Of a DNA stretch of 64,000 nucleotides, positions 15,559 to 25,265 are shown one piece after another. The stretch is from positions 1 to 64,000 of the forward strand of contig PHCC01000012.1 of the NCBI GenBank assembly GCA_002842215.1, given 5' to 3'. The stretch comes from Betaproteobacteria bacterium HGW-Betaproteobacteria-9. GTDB lineage: Bacteria; Pseudomonadota; Gammaproteobacteria; Burkholderiales; Burkholderiaceae_C. Every line of letters starts with the position of its first letter. Position 1 is the stretch's first letter. A program made the position numbers and the translations under genes. A model generated the notes under the pieces. The model had not been told where the DNA came from, did not search any database, and saw nothing but the letters and a program-made list of their open reading frames with translations.

Positions 15559-16305
15559 TTAACAGAAAACGCGACGTACCCAGATTTTCTCAATTCGATG
15601 GGTGACGATATCCAGAACTTCCCGGACTCGACGAAGTGACGCTTTGGCATCAATATCCTCGGGACCTCGTAAAGGATCGACGATACCTGTCACAAACTCG
15701 CCCAGGGTAGTGTTACGCGAACGCAGTTTCCTCAAGGCATCCTCCAGCAGCAGGTAGTTCATGGCCCGCGCTTCTGCCGGACAAATTTCGACGATCTTGC
15801 GCTCGTAGCGCACAAAAGGGTGTGACAGGTAAAAGGTTCCCGTGCCGAAAACAAGAGCGGCAGCCGCAGCCATACGCTTTTCGTATCGGCTTAGCGTGAC
15901 TGCAGAGCCTGCAAGCTTGGAGGCGAGCAGCGCTTCCTGCAACGGTTTGAACTTGACGAGCCTCTCAGTGCTTTTAAGCGGTACGTCCATACGCTCCACC
16001 TCCAGGTCATTGAAGTAGGCCTCAACGATCAGTTCATCTTCAAAGCAATCCAATAGAAATTGCTCAAGATCAGGGTCGGAGCTCCGTTTCCGGCTGGAAT
16101 GCAAGTTGCCACGGAACGACCCTATGAACGACTTGTCAAGGCGGTACAAATTGTTTGCACAACTGCAACCTGTCTCTTGCATCACGAACTCCGTAGTGAT
16201 CTCATGCGCGAACTGCTTGGCGCGAGAAAAATCAATTTCTACGCATGTACGGCCATTCCCGGCGTCAAAGCGGATTCGGCGCCTACTAAAACTATCTGAC
16301 TTCAT
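15559..16305 (-). CDS. Hypothetical protein
   Basis: The start is chosen at MKSDSFSRRRIRFD (248 residues), preceded by a purine-rich AGGAAAGGGA site. Starting at 16341 would add 12 residues. Two Cys lie close together (ETGCSCANN). The protein is predicted mainly helical, with a basic C-terminus and no transmembrane segment or known motif. It is transcribed divergently from hsdM within the island. Function is unknown; a defence or regulatory role is possible from location alone. Confidence 0.6.
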   Translation of the reverse strand: MKSDSFSRRRIRFDAGNGRTCVEIDFSRAKQFAHEITTEFVMQETGCSCANNLYRLDKSFIGSFRGNLHSSRKRSSDPDLEQFLLDCFEDELIVEAYFNDLEVERMDVPLKSTERLVKFKPLQEALLASKLAGSAVTLSRYEKRMAAAAALVFGTGTFYLSHPFVRYERKIVEICPAEARAMNYLLLEDALRKLRSRNTTLGEFVTGIVDPLRGPEDIDAKASLRRVREVLDIVTHRIEKIWVRRVFC

Positions 16306-16629
16306 TTTCTTGTCCCTTTCCTGCATCAATGATTGACTCAAAACATAACAACTAACATATCAAAGTGAATGCTGCGTTTGAGCAGGTCATCAACAGATAG
16401 TATGGGTAAATCAATCACACTCCATATTTCCGAACTGCTCAAAACCACGATCTCATACTTCTCGATTTTCGCAAGGGCCTGTACGCAACTTTTTGAGCCA
16501 AATTCCTAGCTGCGCAGCTCAGGTACTTTCATGGCCGGCAACTGATACGAGGCCGCCTTCGAAGCCACTGCTAGACTTCAACGCAGCCGAAAAAAGCAAG
16601 CCAATCGACTATCCCCTGCAGCCAACCGC
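16306..16629. other. Intergenic region upstream of hsdM
   Basis: These 324 bases separate the divergent hypothetical gene and hsdM. They must hold both promoters. The part to about 16490 is A+T-rich; no operator or hairpin stands out. Confidence 0.5.
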
Positions 16630-18348
16630 ATGAACCTCACCGAACAACAGTTCTTCGACGACCTCGAAAAGAAACTCTGGACCGCCGCCAACAAGCTGCT
16701 GCCCAGCCTGGACGCCGCCGTTTACAAGCACATCGTGCTCGGCCTGCTGTTCATCAAGTACGTGTCCGACGCGTTTGAAGAGCGCCAGAACGAACTCAAG
16801 GCCCAGTTCACCGACCCGGCGCACGACTACTACATGAACCCGGCCGAGTACCCCGGCACCTTTGAGGCCGACCTGGCCGCCGAGCTGGAGGTGCGCGACT
16901 ACTACACCGAGAAGAACGTCTTCTGGGTGCCCAGCGAAGCGCGCTGGCCCATGCTGGTGGCGTGCGCCCAGCTGCTGCCCGGCACCGCCCTGCCCTGGAA
17001 CCAGGCGGGCAAGAACGAGCCCGAAAAGATGCGCACCGTTGGCTGGCTCATCGACAACGCCATGGAAGCCATCGAGCGCGAGAACGAGAAGAAGCTCAAG
17101 AACGTGCTCAACAAGAATTTCGCCAACACTCAAATCGAGTCGTACAAGCTGGCCGAACTCATGGCCCTGTTCTCCGACACCAACTTCCACGCCACAGAAT
17201 ACAAGGGCCAGCCGCTCAGCCTCAAGGCCAAGGACATCCTGGGCCACATCTACGAGTACTTCCTTGGCCAGTTCGCGCTGGCCGAAGGCAAGAAGGGCGG
17301 CCAGTACTACACGCCCAAAGCCATCGTCAGCCTCATCGTCAACATGCTCCAGCCCTTCAAGGGCCGCGTGTACGACCCGGCCATGGGCTCCGGCGGCTTC
17401 TTCGTGCAGAGCGAAGAGTTCATCGAACAGCACAGCGGCAAAGTGGCCCAAGGCTCGGGCAACAAAGCCAGCGGCCAGATCAGCGTCTACGGGCAGGAGA
17501 GCAACCCCACCACCTGGAAGCTAGCGGCCATGAACATGGCCATCCGCGGCATCGACTTCAACTTTGGCGGCGGCCACGCCGACACCCTGCTCAACGATCT
17601 GCATCCAGACCTGCGGGCCGACTACGTCATGGCCAACCCCCCCTTCAACATGAAGGAATGGTGGAACGCCAAGTTGGAAAAAGACCCACGCTGGATCGCC
17701 GGCACGCCGCCCGCGGGCAATGCCAACTTCGCCTGGCTGCAGCACATGCTCTACCACCTGGCACCCACCGGCAGCATGGCCCTGCTGCTGGCCAACGGCT
17801 CCATGAGCAGCAACACCAACAACGAAGGCGACATCCGCAAGAAGCTGGTGGAAGACGACTACTTCGAATGCATGGTCGCCCTGCCCGGCCAGCTCTTCAC
17901 CAACACGCAGATCCCGGCCTGTATCTGGTTCCTGACCCGCGACAAGGCCAACGGCTTCAATCTCAACAAGAAAAAGCGCGACCGGCGCAAGCAGTTCCTC
18001 TTCATCGACGCGCGCCAGATGGGCTACATGAAAGACCGCGTGCTGCGCGACTTCACCCAGGCCGACATCGACAAGATCGCCGACACCTTCCATGCCTGGC
18101 AGCAAGGCGACGAGTATGGGGACGTCAAAGGCTTCTGCTACTCAGCCAGCCTGGAGGACATCCGCAAACACGAACACGTGTTGACACCGGGGCGCTATGT
18201 GGGCGCCGAAGACCAGGAAGAAGACGCCGAAGCCTTCGCAGACAAGATGGCGCGACTGGCGGCGCAGCTGGCGGAGCAGTTCGCTGAAAGCGCGAAACTG
18301 GAGGAGCAGATCAAAACGAATCTGGCGAGGTTGGGATATGACCTCTGA
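16630..18348 (+). CDS. hsdM: Type I restriction-modification DNA methyltransferase HsdM
   Basis: This 572-residue N6-adenine methyltransferase subunit has an N-terminal helical HsdM_N domain (LTEQQFFDDLEKKLWTAANKL). Its SAM-binding and catalytic core has GGQYYTP at about 223, DPAMGSGGFF (motif I) near 251 and NPPF (motif IV) near 336. The length is at the long end for HsdM. With HsdS it forms the modification enzyme, and with HsdR it restricts unmodified DNA. It is the first gene of the hsdM-hsdS-FRG-abi-hsdR run, and its stop overlaps the hsdS start by 11 bases. Confidence 0.95.
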   Translation: MNLTEQQFFDDLEKKLWTAANKLLPSLDAAVYKHIVLGLLFIKYVSDAFEERQNELKAQFTDPAHDYYMNPAEYPGTFEADLAAELEVRDYYTEKNVFWVPSEARWPMLVACAQLLPGTALPWNQAGKNEPEKMRTVGWLIDNAMEAIERENEKKLKNVLNKNFANTQIESYKLAELMALFSDTNFHATEYKGQPLSLKAKDILGHIYEYFLGQFALAEGKKGGQYYTPKAIVSLIVNMLQPFKGRVYDPAMGSGGFFVQSEEFIEQHSGKVAQGSGNKASGQISVYGQESNPTTWKLAAMNMAIRGIDFNFGGGHADTLLNDLHPDLRADYVMANPPFNMKEWWNAKLEKDPRWIAGTPPAGNANFAWLQHMLYHLAPTGSMALLLANGSMSSNTNNEGDIRKKLVEDDYFECMVALPGQLFTNTQIPACIWFLTRDKANGFNLNKKKRDRRKQFLFIDARQMGYMKDRVLRDFTQADIDKIADTFHAWQQGDEYGDVKGFCYSASLEDIRKHEHVLTPGRYVGAEDQEEDAEAFADKMARLAAQLAEQFAESAKLEEQIKTNLARLGYDL

Positions 18349-19660
18349 CGTTCAATACAGACCGCTAAACGAGGTGGCTCAGCTTTCGAGCGGCAAGCGC
18401 CCTATATCAGTTATCAAGGAGAGGACAGCGTCACACGGAGTGCCCGTTATTGGGGGCGGCGGTACGTCGGGATTCACTGAGCACCACCTCTTCACTGAAG
18501 ACATCCTGATAACTGGCCGTGTTGGCACCCTAGGAAAACTGTTCGCACCGAAAGGTCCGTGCTGGCCTTCTGACAACGCCTTGGTTATCCGACCAAGGGA
18601 CGGTCTCGTGCATTTTCAGTACTTGAAATATGCATTGGGAAGCGTGATCCAAGCAGCCGTCGGATTGAACCGCGGCGCGGCCAACCCGCTTGTCACCCAA
18701 ACTGACCTGGGTCGACTCGAAATTCCCGTTCCAGACAAGACCGTTCAAAAACAGATCGCGATGGTGTTAGCAAGGCTTGACGACAGAATCGAAGTTAACC
18801 ACCGCATCAACGAAACCCTTGAAGCCATGGCGCAAGCCATCTTCAAATCGTGGTTTGTCGATTTCGACTCCGTCAAAGCCAAGATCGCCGCCAATGTCGA
18901 AGGCGGCGACCCGCTGCGCGCTGCGATGACCGCCATCAGCGGCAAGCCCGACGCCCAACTCGATACCCTGCCCCCCGACCAGTTCGCCACCCTCGCCACC
19001 ACCGCCGCGCTATTTCCGGATGAGATGGAGGACTCGGCGTTTGGGGTGATTCCGAAAGGGTGGAATGTCGGAACTTTCAAAGACTGTTGCCTGCGCGTAG
19101 AAAGTGGCGGCACGCCAAGCAGGAAGGAGCCCGCATTTTGGGGAGGCTCGATACCGTGGCTGACTTCCGGGGAAGTCAGAGATGTCGTGGTGCTGGATAC
19201 AAAGGAAAAAATCTCGCGCGCGGGTCTTGATGCGAGCAACGCCAAGTTGTGGCCGGCGATGTCTACCGTAGTAGCCATGTACGGGGCAACAGCTGGGCAA
19301 GTCTGTCTGATAGCCAATGAAATGACGGCGAATCAAGCCTGCTGCGCCTTGATTCCCAAGGCGGCATTCAAGTCTTTTATCTTCATCGCAGCACGCCAGG
19401 CAGTTCAACAGCTCGCAGAGAAAGCATCCGGTTCGGCGCAACAAAACTTGAACAAGTCACTGGTTGAAAACCACGTTCATGTGATCCCAGATGACGGTGT
19501 CGCTGAAAGATTTGAACTGGCGACAACTTCGCTGCTGCAAAAGTGGGTTCTGAATCAAAGGGAGGCAGCTACGTTGGCTCAACTCCGCGACAACCTTCTG
19601 CCCAAACTCCTGTCTGGCGAACTGCAAGTCCAAAGCAGTGAGATGGAGGCCGCAGCGTGA
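18338..19660 (+). CDS. hsdS: Type I restriction-modification specificity subunit HsdS
   Basis: The start is the ATG at 18338, overlapping the end of hsdM, which gives 440 residues. Two target recognition domains are visible. The first runs from PLNEVAQLSSGKRP to about 135 and is followed by the conserved helical spacer (QKQIAMVLARLDDRIEVNHRINETLEAMAQAIFKSWFVDF). The second begins at GWNVGTFKDCCLRVESGGTPSR and ends with a second helical repeat (TLAQLRDNLLPKLLSGEL). The recognition domains are less G+C-rich than the spacer, as expected from domain exchange between specificity genes. Confidence 0.95.
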   Translation: MTSDVQYRPLNEVAQLSSGKRPISVIKERTASHGVPVIGGGGTSGFTEHHLFTEDILITGRVGTLGKLFAPKGPCWPSDNALVIRPRDGLVHFQYLKYALGSVIQAAVGLNRGAANPLVTQTDLGRLEIPVPDKTVQKQIAMVLARLDDRIEVNHRINETLEAMAQAIFKSWFVDFDSVKAKIAANVEGGDPLRAAMTAISGKPDAQLDTLPPDQFATLATTAALFPDEMEDSAFGVIPKGWNVGTFKDCCLRVESGGTPSRKEPAFWGGSIPWLTSGEVRDVVVLDTKEKISRAGLDASNAKLWPAMSTVVAMYGATAGQVCLIANEMTANQACCALIPKAAFKSFIFIAARQAVQQLAEKASGSAQQNLNKSLVENHVHVIPDDGVAERFELATTSLLQKWVLNQREAATLAQLRDNLLPKLLSGELQVQSSEMEAAA

Positions 19661-20940
19661 GCGAGACCCTCCAACCACCAACAACCGCGCAAGAGTCACC
19701 AGCCTCCAGCGACTACTTCTCGCCGATCCCGCTCTGGAACGCTGAAGGGCAGACCAAGCGCTTCGAGGTGATGGCCGACCGGCTGGGGGACCGCATCCCG
19801 GTAACGCGCCTGGAGAGCTGGCGCCAGTTCTCCGAGTTGCTGGAGAGTGACTTTTTCCGCCGGCAAGATTTGGTGTTTCGCGGCCATCGCCGTCACGACT
19901 GGGGACTGATGCCCACGCTGGGCAGGGTGACGACGGACGGCATCGTCACCAAGCCACTGGCTGATGCGCAACTCGAACGGTTCAAGCGGGCTGTGCGGGG
20001 CCGGTTGCACGACACCGCCTTGCTGGAAGACGACGACGAGATGTGGTCTGTAGGGCAGCACCATGGTTTGATGACGCCGCTGCTCGACTGGACCTATTCG
20101 CCATACGTGGCCCTGTTCTTCGCCTTTCAGAAAGAGGACCCGAAGAAAGAACAGGACAACCCATACCGCGCCGTGTACGTGCTCGACAAGCGCTTCCTGG
20201 CCAACCCGGCCATCGTGGCTGAAACAGGCATTCGAGTGGTCGAGCCAAGGCTGGACCACTATGGCAGGCTGGTGAACCAGGCCGGCTTGTTCACCTACTC
20301 GCCTCCTGACGCGACGATCGAGAACAAGCTGACCAATGTGCTGGCTGACGACGAAGGCTTCACCGATGAAGACCTTCGCAACGCTTCGGAGGATGAACAG
20401 CCCGGGCTGCTGGCGCGCTACATCTGCAAGATCTACATCCGCAACGACGACAGGGACAACTGCGTGCAGCACTTGCGGCGAATGAACGTGCACCACGCCA
20501 GCTTGTTCCCAGACCTGATTGGTGCCTCGGACTACTGCAACATCCTGGCCAGTGAAGTGGAGCAGGCGGCCGAGATCGAGCGGCAGGCCAGGCGGATCGC
20601 TGCTGCTGGATCGACGTCAATTGAGGCCCCCGTAGAAGCCCCGGTCGAGGCCCCAGCGATTGGACTGGCCAACACCGACAGCATCGAATTCTTGCTGCGG
20701 GCACCGCCCGCAGCCCAGCAGGTGGAGCCTGGTCGCGTTGGCTTGATCGCGCTGGAGCTGGCCAAGGCCTTGGTTGAAAACCAAGTGGTGGATTGGGACA
20801 AGCGTGACGCGGTGCAGGCGCGGCTGCGCAATGCAATTCGGGTGGTGCTGCGCCGTTATGGTTATCCGTCGGTGGCTCGCGATGCGGTGGCCGAGCAGGT
20901 GTTGGCTTTGGCCAAACAGACGCCTGCCGAGCCAGCGTAG
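19657..20940 (+). CDS. FRG-domain protein with an HsdR-like C-terminal tail
   Basis: This 427-residue protein carries an FRG domain: LVFRGHRRHDWGLMPTLGR at about 72-90 and QHHGLMTPLLDWTYSPYVALFF near 134-155. FRG domains often occur in defence loci; their activity is not established. After a linker with EAPVEAPVEAP, residues about 362-425 (VVDWDKRDAVQARLRNAIRV...) align with the last 60 residues of HsdR encoded two genes later (TVDWQVRESVRARLRILVRR...). Shared features include VDW, the R-x2-V-x-ARLR pattern, and a YP followed by a helix. The start overlaps the hsdS stop by 4 bases, so expression is coupled. I infer that the tail may dock on the methyltransferase as the HsdR tail does. Confidence 0.85.
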   Translation: MSETLQPPTTAQESPASSDYFSPIPLWNAEGQTKRFEVMADRLGDRIPVTRLESWRQFSELLESDFFRRQDLVFRGHRRHDWGLMPTLGRVTTDGIVTKPLADAQLERFKRAVRGRLHDTALLEDDDEMWSVGQHHGLMTPLLDWTYSPYVALFFAFQKEDPKKEQDNPYRAVYVLDKRFLANPAIVAETGIRVVEPRLDHYGRLVNQAGLFTYSPPDATIENKLTNVLADDEGFTDEDLRNASEDEQPGLLARYICKIYIRNDDRDNCVQHLRRMNVHHASLFPDLIGASDYCNILASEVEQAAEIERQARRIAAAGSTSIEAPVEAPVEAPAIGLANTDSIEFLLRAPPAAQQVEPGRVGLIALELAKALVENQVVDWDKRDAVQARLRNAIRVVLRRYGYPSVARDAVAEQVLALAKQTPAEPA

Positions 20941-20975
20941 CTACCTGCCATGCACAAGCGGGGGAGAACAAGATC

Positions 20976-21974
20976 ATGAACGCGACCCGGCATACACCGG
21001 CTTTCAAACCTCTCAAACCCTGGATCTCTTTTGCCGACCAGCTTGCCCAACTGGAGCAGCGCGGCATGGAGGTGGAGAACAAGGTTGCGGCTCTGGACTA
21101 CCTGGAACGCATCGGTTACTACCGGCTCAGCGGCTACTGGTATCCGATGCGGGCCATTGACATAGCTGCCTCGCTCGCACAGGGGCAGGCTGTGCGTTCC
21201 AACGCATTCGTTGGCGGCACGCGGTTTGAAGATGTTGTGCACCTGTATGTGTTCGACAAAAAGCTGCGCCTGCTGGCGCTGGATGCACTGGAGCGCATCG
21301 AATTGGCGGTGCGGGTGGATGTGGCGCATTTGCTGGGGCAGCGCGACCCGAAGGCGCATGAGAACCCTGCTTGTCTGCACGGCAACTTTGCCAAGAAGGT
21401 GATCACCAAAGGGCCGGATACAGGGAAGACGGAGCACCAGGTGTGGCTGTCCAAATTCCAGGCGCTGCTGCAGCGGGCTCGCAAGGAGCCTTTTGTGCAA
21501 CACCACAAGCAGCAGTACGGCGCGTTGCCGATCTGGGCCGCCATCGAGGTGTGGGACTTTGGCCTGCTTTCCAAACTGTTCGCAGGCATGAAGCACGCCG
21601 ACCAGCAGGCGGTTGCCGCCATTTATGGCGCCCCTGATGGTCAGACCTTTGCTCAGTGGTTGCGGAGCTTGAACTTCATCCGCAATGTGTCGGCCCACCA
21701 CAGCCGTTTGTGGAATCTGAACGTGGTGGAGCGGGCTTCATTACCTGCGGACTGGCCTGCCGCGCTGGATAACTCCCGCCCGTTCTTCTATTTCTGCCTG
21801 ATGCAGCAATTGCTCAACGTGATCTGCCCCAATTCAGCCTGGGGGCAACGTGTGACGGAGCTGTTGGAGGGAGGTTTCCCGAACACGCAGAACGGGGTGT
21901 TGTCGCTGGACGACTTGGGGGCCGTGGTGGGCTGGGCAGAAACCATGCCGTGGAAAAAGCAGGCCCCCAAATGA
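20976..21974 (+). CDS. Abi_2 (AbiD/AbiF-like) abortive infection family protein
   Basis: This 332-residue protein has typical Abi_2 features: an N-terminal FKPLKPWISFADQLAQLEQRG, then LERIGYYRLSGYWYPMR near 45-60, and a central FDKKLRLLALDALERIELAVR. Near residue 236 it has RNVSAHHSRLWN, an Rx4H arrangement like the HEPN ribonuclease motif. Abi_2 proteins are phage-defence toxins that stop growth of infected cells. A GGGGAGA ribosome binding site precedes the start. Position between hsdS and hsdR suggests it is a second line of defence released or triggered through the restriction system. Confidence 0.85.
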   Translation: MNATRHTPAFKPLKPWISFADQLAQLEQRGMEVENKVAALDYLERIGYYRLSGYWYPMRAIDIAASLAQGQAVRSNAFVGGTRFEDVVHLYVFDKKLRLLALDALERIELAVRVDVAHLLGQRDPKAHENPACLHGNFAKKVITKGPDTGKTEHQVWLSKFQALLQRARKEPFVQHHKQQYGALPIWAAIEVWDFGLLSKLFAGMKHADQQAVAAIYGAPDGQTFAQWLRSLNFIRNVSAHHSRLWNLNVVERASLPADWPAALDNSRPFFYFCLMQQLLNVICPNSAWGQRVTELLEGGFPNTQNGVLSLDDLGAVVGWAETMPWKKQAPK

Positions 21975-22100
21975 AAACCGACGCGTACACAGAGTGCAGA
22001 GGCGTCGGGCGTATTGCATCTAATTCTAACGATATCGGGTACCCAGGTCAAACACTGTTAGACCGAAGGCCGGCAGGACCCATGCCGTGAAAGAGCACAC

Positions 22101-25100
22101 ATGCTGAACGAACAACAACTCGAAGACCTGTGCATCGGCTGGTTCCAGCAGACGGGCTGGCAGTTCGTCCACGGGCCGGACATTGCGCCAGAAGGCGACC
22201 GGCCGGAACGGGCGGACTTTCGGCAGGTGATCCTGCACGATCGGTTGCTGGCGGCACTGGCACGCATCAACCCGCAGATTCCTGCCGCTGCGCTGGAGCA
22301 GGCGGTGCACACCTTGCACACCGTCAGCGAGCCGCTGCAGGTGGTGCGCAACCGGGCGGTGCATCGGTTGCTGCTGGGCGGGGTGGACGTGAGCTTTGCC
22401 AACCCTGACGGCGAAGGCAAGAAGAGTGACTTGGTCAGCCTGATCGACTTTGCGAACCCGACCAACAATCAGTTCCTGGTGGTCAACCAGTTCACCGTGG
22501 CGGGTACCAAGCAGCCGCGCCGGCCGGACTTGGTGCTGTTCGTCAACGGCCTGCCGCTGGCGGTGATCGAGCTCAAGAACCCGGCCAACGAGCAAACCGA
22601 CATCTGGGACGCGTTCAACCAGTTGCAAACCTACAAGGACGAAACGGCCGATTTGTTCAATTGCAACACGGCGCTGGTGGTCAGCGACGGGTTCACCGCC
22701 CGGGTGGGCGCGCTCACGGCCGATGCCGAACGCATGCTGCCCTGGCGCACGATTGCCAACGAAGACGACCGCCCCCGTTTGCAGATGGAGTTGGAGACGC
22801 TGGTGCGCGGCTTCTTCAAGCCCGAGCTGTTTCTGGACTATGTGCGGCACTTTGTGCTGTTCGAGCAGGACGGCGACACCATTGTCAAGAAGATCGCGGG
22901 CTATCACCAGTTCCACGCGGTGCGCGAAGCGGTGCGCGCCACGGTGATCGCGGCGCAGGACGCGGACAAGGGCTTGCTGGAGGTGCACGAAGAACGCGCC
23001 ACCTACGGCAAGGAGGTGAAGCCTGGTTCGCGCAAGGCGGGTGTGGTGTGGCACACGCAGGGTTCGGGCAAGAGCATCACCATGGCCTGCTACGCAGGCA
23101 AGCTGCTTCAACATCCCGAAATGAAGAACCCAACCCTGGTGGTGGTGACCGACCGCAACGACCTTGACGGCCAGCTCTTCGGCACCTTCAGTGCGGCCAG
23201 CGACTTGCTGCGGACCACACCTATGCAGGCCAAAGACCGCGACGAACTGCGCGAGATGCTGGCCTCGCGCCAAGCGGGCGGCATCATCTTCACCACGGTG
23301 CAGAAGTTCGCGCTGCTCGACGGAGAAGAGGCGCACCCGCTGCTGTCGGGTCGTTCGAACATTGTGGTGATGTCGGACGAGGCGCACCGCAGTCAGTACG
23401 GCATGAAGGGCCGACTGGACACCACGACAGGTAAGTACGTTTATGGCTACGCCAAGCACCTGCGCGACGCACTGAAGAACGCCACCTTCATTGGCTTCAC
23501 CGGTACGCCCATCGCATTGGAAGACAAGGACACCCGCGCGGTGTTTGGGGACTACGTCAGCATCTACGACATCCAGGACGCGGTGGACGACGGCGCGACG
23601 GTGCCCATTTTTTACGAGAGCCGGCTGGCCAAGCTTGACGTGAAGCAGGCCGAGATTGACGCGCTCAATGTCTTGGTGGATGAAGTGGTCGAAGACGAAG
23701 AAGACTTCGCCAGCCGCGAGAAGACCAAGAGCGAATGGGCCGCGCTTGAAAAGCTGGTGGGCGCCGAGCCGCGTCTGCAGCAGGTGGCCAAAGACCTGGT
23801 GCAGCACTTTGACGTGCGCATCAGCACCATCGACGGCAAGGCCATGATCGTGTGCATGAGCCGCGACATCTGCGCTCAGCTTTACAGCGCCATCGTGGCG
23901 TTGCGCCCGGACTGGCACAACGCCGACCCGGAGCAGGGCGCCATCAAGATCGTGATGACCGGCTCAGCAGCCGACAAGCCGTTGTTGCAGCCGCACCTGT
24001 ACACGCACAAGGTGAAGAAGCGGCTGGAAAAGCGCTTCAAGGACCCGAAGGATGGGCTGAAGCTGGTGATCGTGCGCGACATGTGGCTGACCGGATTTGA
24101 CGCGCCGTCGTGCCACACCATGTATGTGGACAAGCCCATGAAGGGCCACAACCTGATGCAGGCGATTGCACGGGTGAACCGGGTGTTCAAGAACAAGCCC
24201 GGTGGCCTGGTGGTGGACTACATCGGCATTGCCAGCGAGCTGAAGGCCGCGCTGAAAACCTACACCGAGTCCAAAGGCAAGGGCGACCCCACACACAACG
24301 CTGCCGAGGCGCTGGCCGTGCTGCTGGAGAAGATGGACATCGTGCGCGGGTTGATGCACGGCTTTGACTACAGCGCCTTCGAGACCGACGCGGTGCCGCT
24401 GCTGGTGCCTGCAGCGAACCACCTGCTGGGCCTGAAAGACGGGAAGACCCGTTTTCTGGATGTGATGACGGCCGTGAGCAAGGCGTTTTCGCTCTGCGGC
24501 ACGCTGGACGACGCCGCCGCGATGCGCAGAGAGATCGCCTTCTTTGCCGCCATCAAGGCAGCTATCACCAAGTTCACCACGGTGGACAAGAAGCGCACCA
24601 CCGAAGACAAGAACAGCGCGCTCAAGCAGATCCTGGACAACGCCATCGTGGCCGATGGCGTGGCAGACATCTTTGCGCTGGCCGGGCTGGACAAGCCCAA
24701 CATCGGTTTGCTGTCGGACGAGTTCCTGGAAGACGTACGGCAGATGAAGACGAAGAATCTGGCCGTTGAGCTGTTGGAGAAACTGCTGCGCGACGAGATC
24801 AGGGCGCGCGCGCGCAACAACGTGGTGCAGGAAAAGAAATACGGCGACCGCCTGCTGGAGACCTTGCGCAAGTACCACAACCGCGCCATCGAAACCGCAC
24901 AGGTGATCGAAGAGTTGATTCAGATGGCCAAGGAGTTCCAGGCGGTGCTGGAACGCGAGTCCGCGCTGGGCCTGAGTCCGGACGAGATCGCTTTCTACGA
25001 CGCCTTGGCCAACAACGAAAGCGCGGTGCGCGATCTCGGCGACGACATCCTGAAAAAGATCGCCGTTGAAATCACCGAAAAACTGAAAGCCAGCACCACG

Positions 25101-25265
25101 GTGGACTGGCAGGTGCGCGAGAGCGTGAGGGCTCGCCTACGCATACTGGTGCGCCGCACTTTGCAGAAGTGGAAGTACCCTCCTGACCAGCAACCGGGGG
25201 CCGTGGAGCTGGTATTGAAACAGGCTGAGTCGCTTTCGAACGATTGGTCTAGCAACTTGCATTGA
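22101..25265 (+). CDS. hsdR: Type I restriction enzyme subunit HsdR
   Basis: This 1054-residue translocase/endonuclease subunit has an N-terminal nuclease domain (PDLVLFVNGLPLAVIELKNP at about 142-160, the D...ExK motif). Its superfamily 2 helicase has Walker A TQGSGKSIT near 320, DEAH-type SDEAHRSQYG near 425, and later motifs FTGTPI and ARVNRVF. A long helical C-terminal region ends in the DUF3387-type tail (VDWQVRESVRARLRILVRR...). All key residues seen are intact, so restriction activity is expected. It follows the Abi_2 gene after 126 bases. Confidence 0.95.
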   Translation: MLNEQQLEDLCIGWFQQTGWQFVHGPDIAPEGDRPERADFRQVILHDRLLAALARINPQIPAAALEQAVHTLHTVSEPLQVVRNRAVHRLLLGGVDVSFANPDGEGKKSDLVSLIDFANPTNNQFLVVNQFTVAGTKQPRRPDLVLFVNGLPLAVIELKNPANEQTDIWDAFNQLQTYKDETADLFNCNTALVVSDGFTARVGALTADAERMLPWRTIANEDDRPRLQMELETLVRGFFKPELFLDYVRHFVLFEQDGDTIVKKIAGYHQFHAVREAVRATVIAAQDADKGLLEVHEERATYGKEVKPGSRKAGVVWHTQGSGKSITMACYAGKLLQHPEMKNPTLVVVTDRNDLDGQLFGTFSAASDLLRTTPMQAKDRDELREMLASRQAGGIIFTTVQKFALLDGEEAHPLLSGRSNIVVMSDEAHRSQYGMKGRLDTTTGKYVYGYAKHLRDALKNATFIGFTGTPIALEDKDTRAVFGDYVSIYDIQDAVDDGATVPIFYESRLAKLDVKQAEIDALNVLVDEVVEDEEDFASREKTKSEWAALEKLVGAEPRLQQVAKDLVQHFDVRISTIDGKAMIVCMSRDICAQLYSAIVALRPDWHNADPEQGAIKIVMTGSAADKPLLQPHLYTHKVKKRLEKRFKDPKDGLKLVIVRDMWLTGFDAPSCHTMYVDKPMKGHNLMQAIARVNRVFKNKPGGLVVDYIGIASELKAALKTYTESKGKGDPTHNAAEALAVLLEKMDIVRGLMHGFDYSAFETDAVPLLVPAANHLLGLKDGKTRFLDVMTAVSKAFSLCGTLDDAAAMRREIAFFAAIKAAITKFTTVDKKRTTEDKNSALKQILDNAIVADGVADIFALAGLDKPNIGLLSDEFLEDVRQMKTKNLAVELLEKLLRDEIRARARNNVVQEKKYGDRLLETLRKYHNRAIETAQVIEELIQMAKEFQAVLERESALGLSPDEIAFYDALANNESAVRDLGDDILKKIAVEITEKLKASTTVDWQVRESVRARLRILVRRTLQKWKYPPDQQPGAVELVLKQAESLSNDWSSNLH

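Noticed and set aside
22026-23918. 630-residue minus-strand ORF across hsdR
   Set aside because: It is the antisense frame of a clearly coding hsdR with all motifs intact, and its composition (His/Gln/Val-rich) is typical of shadow ORFs in G+C-rich DNA.
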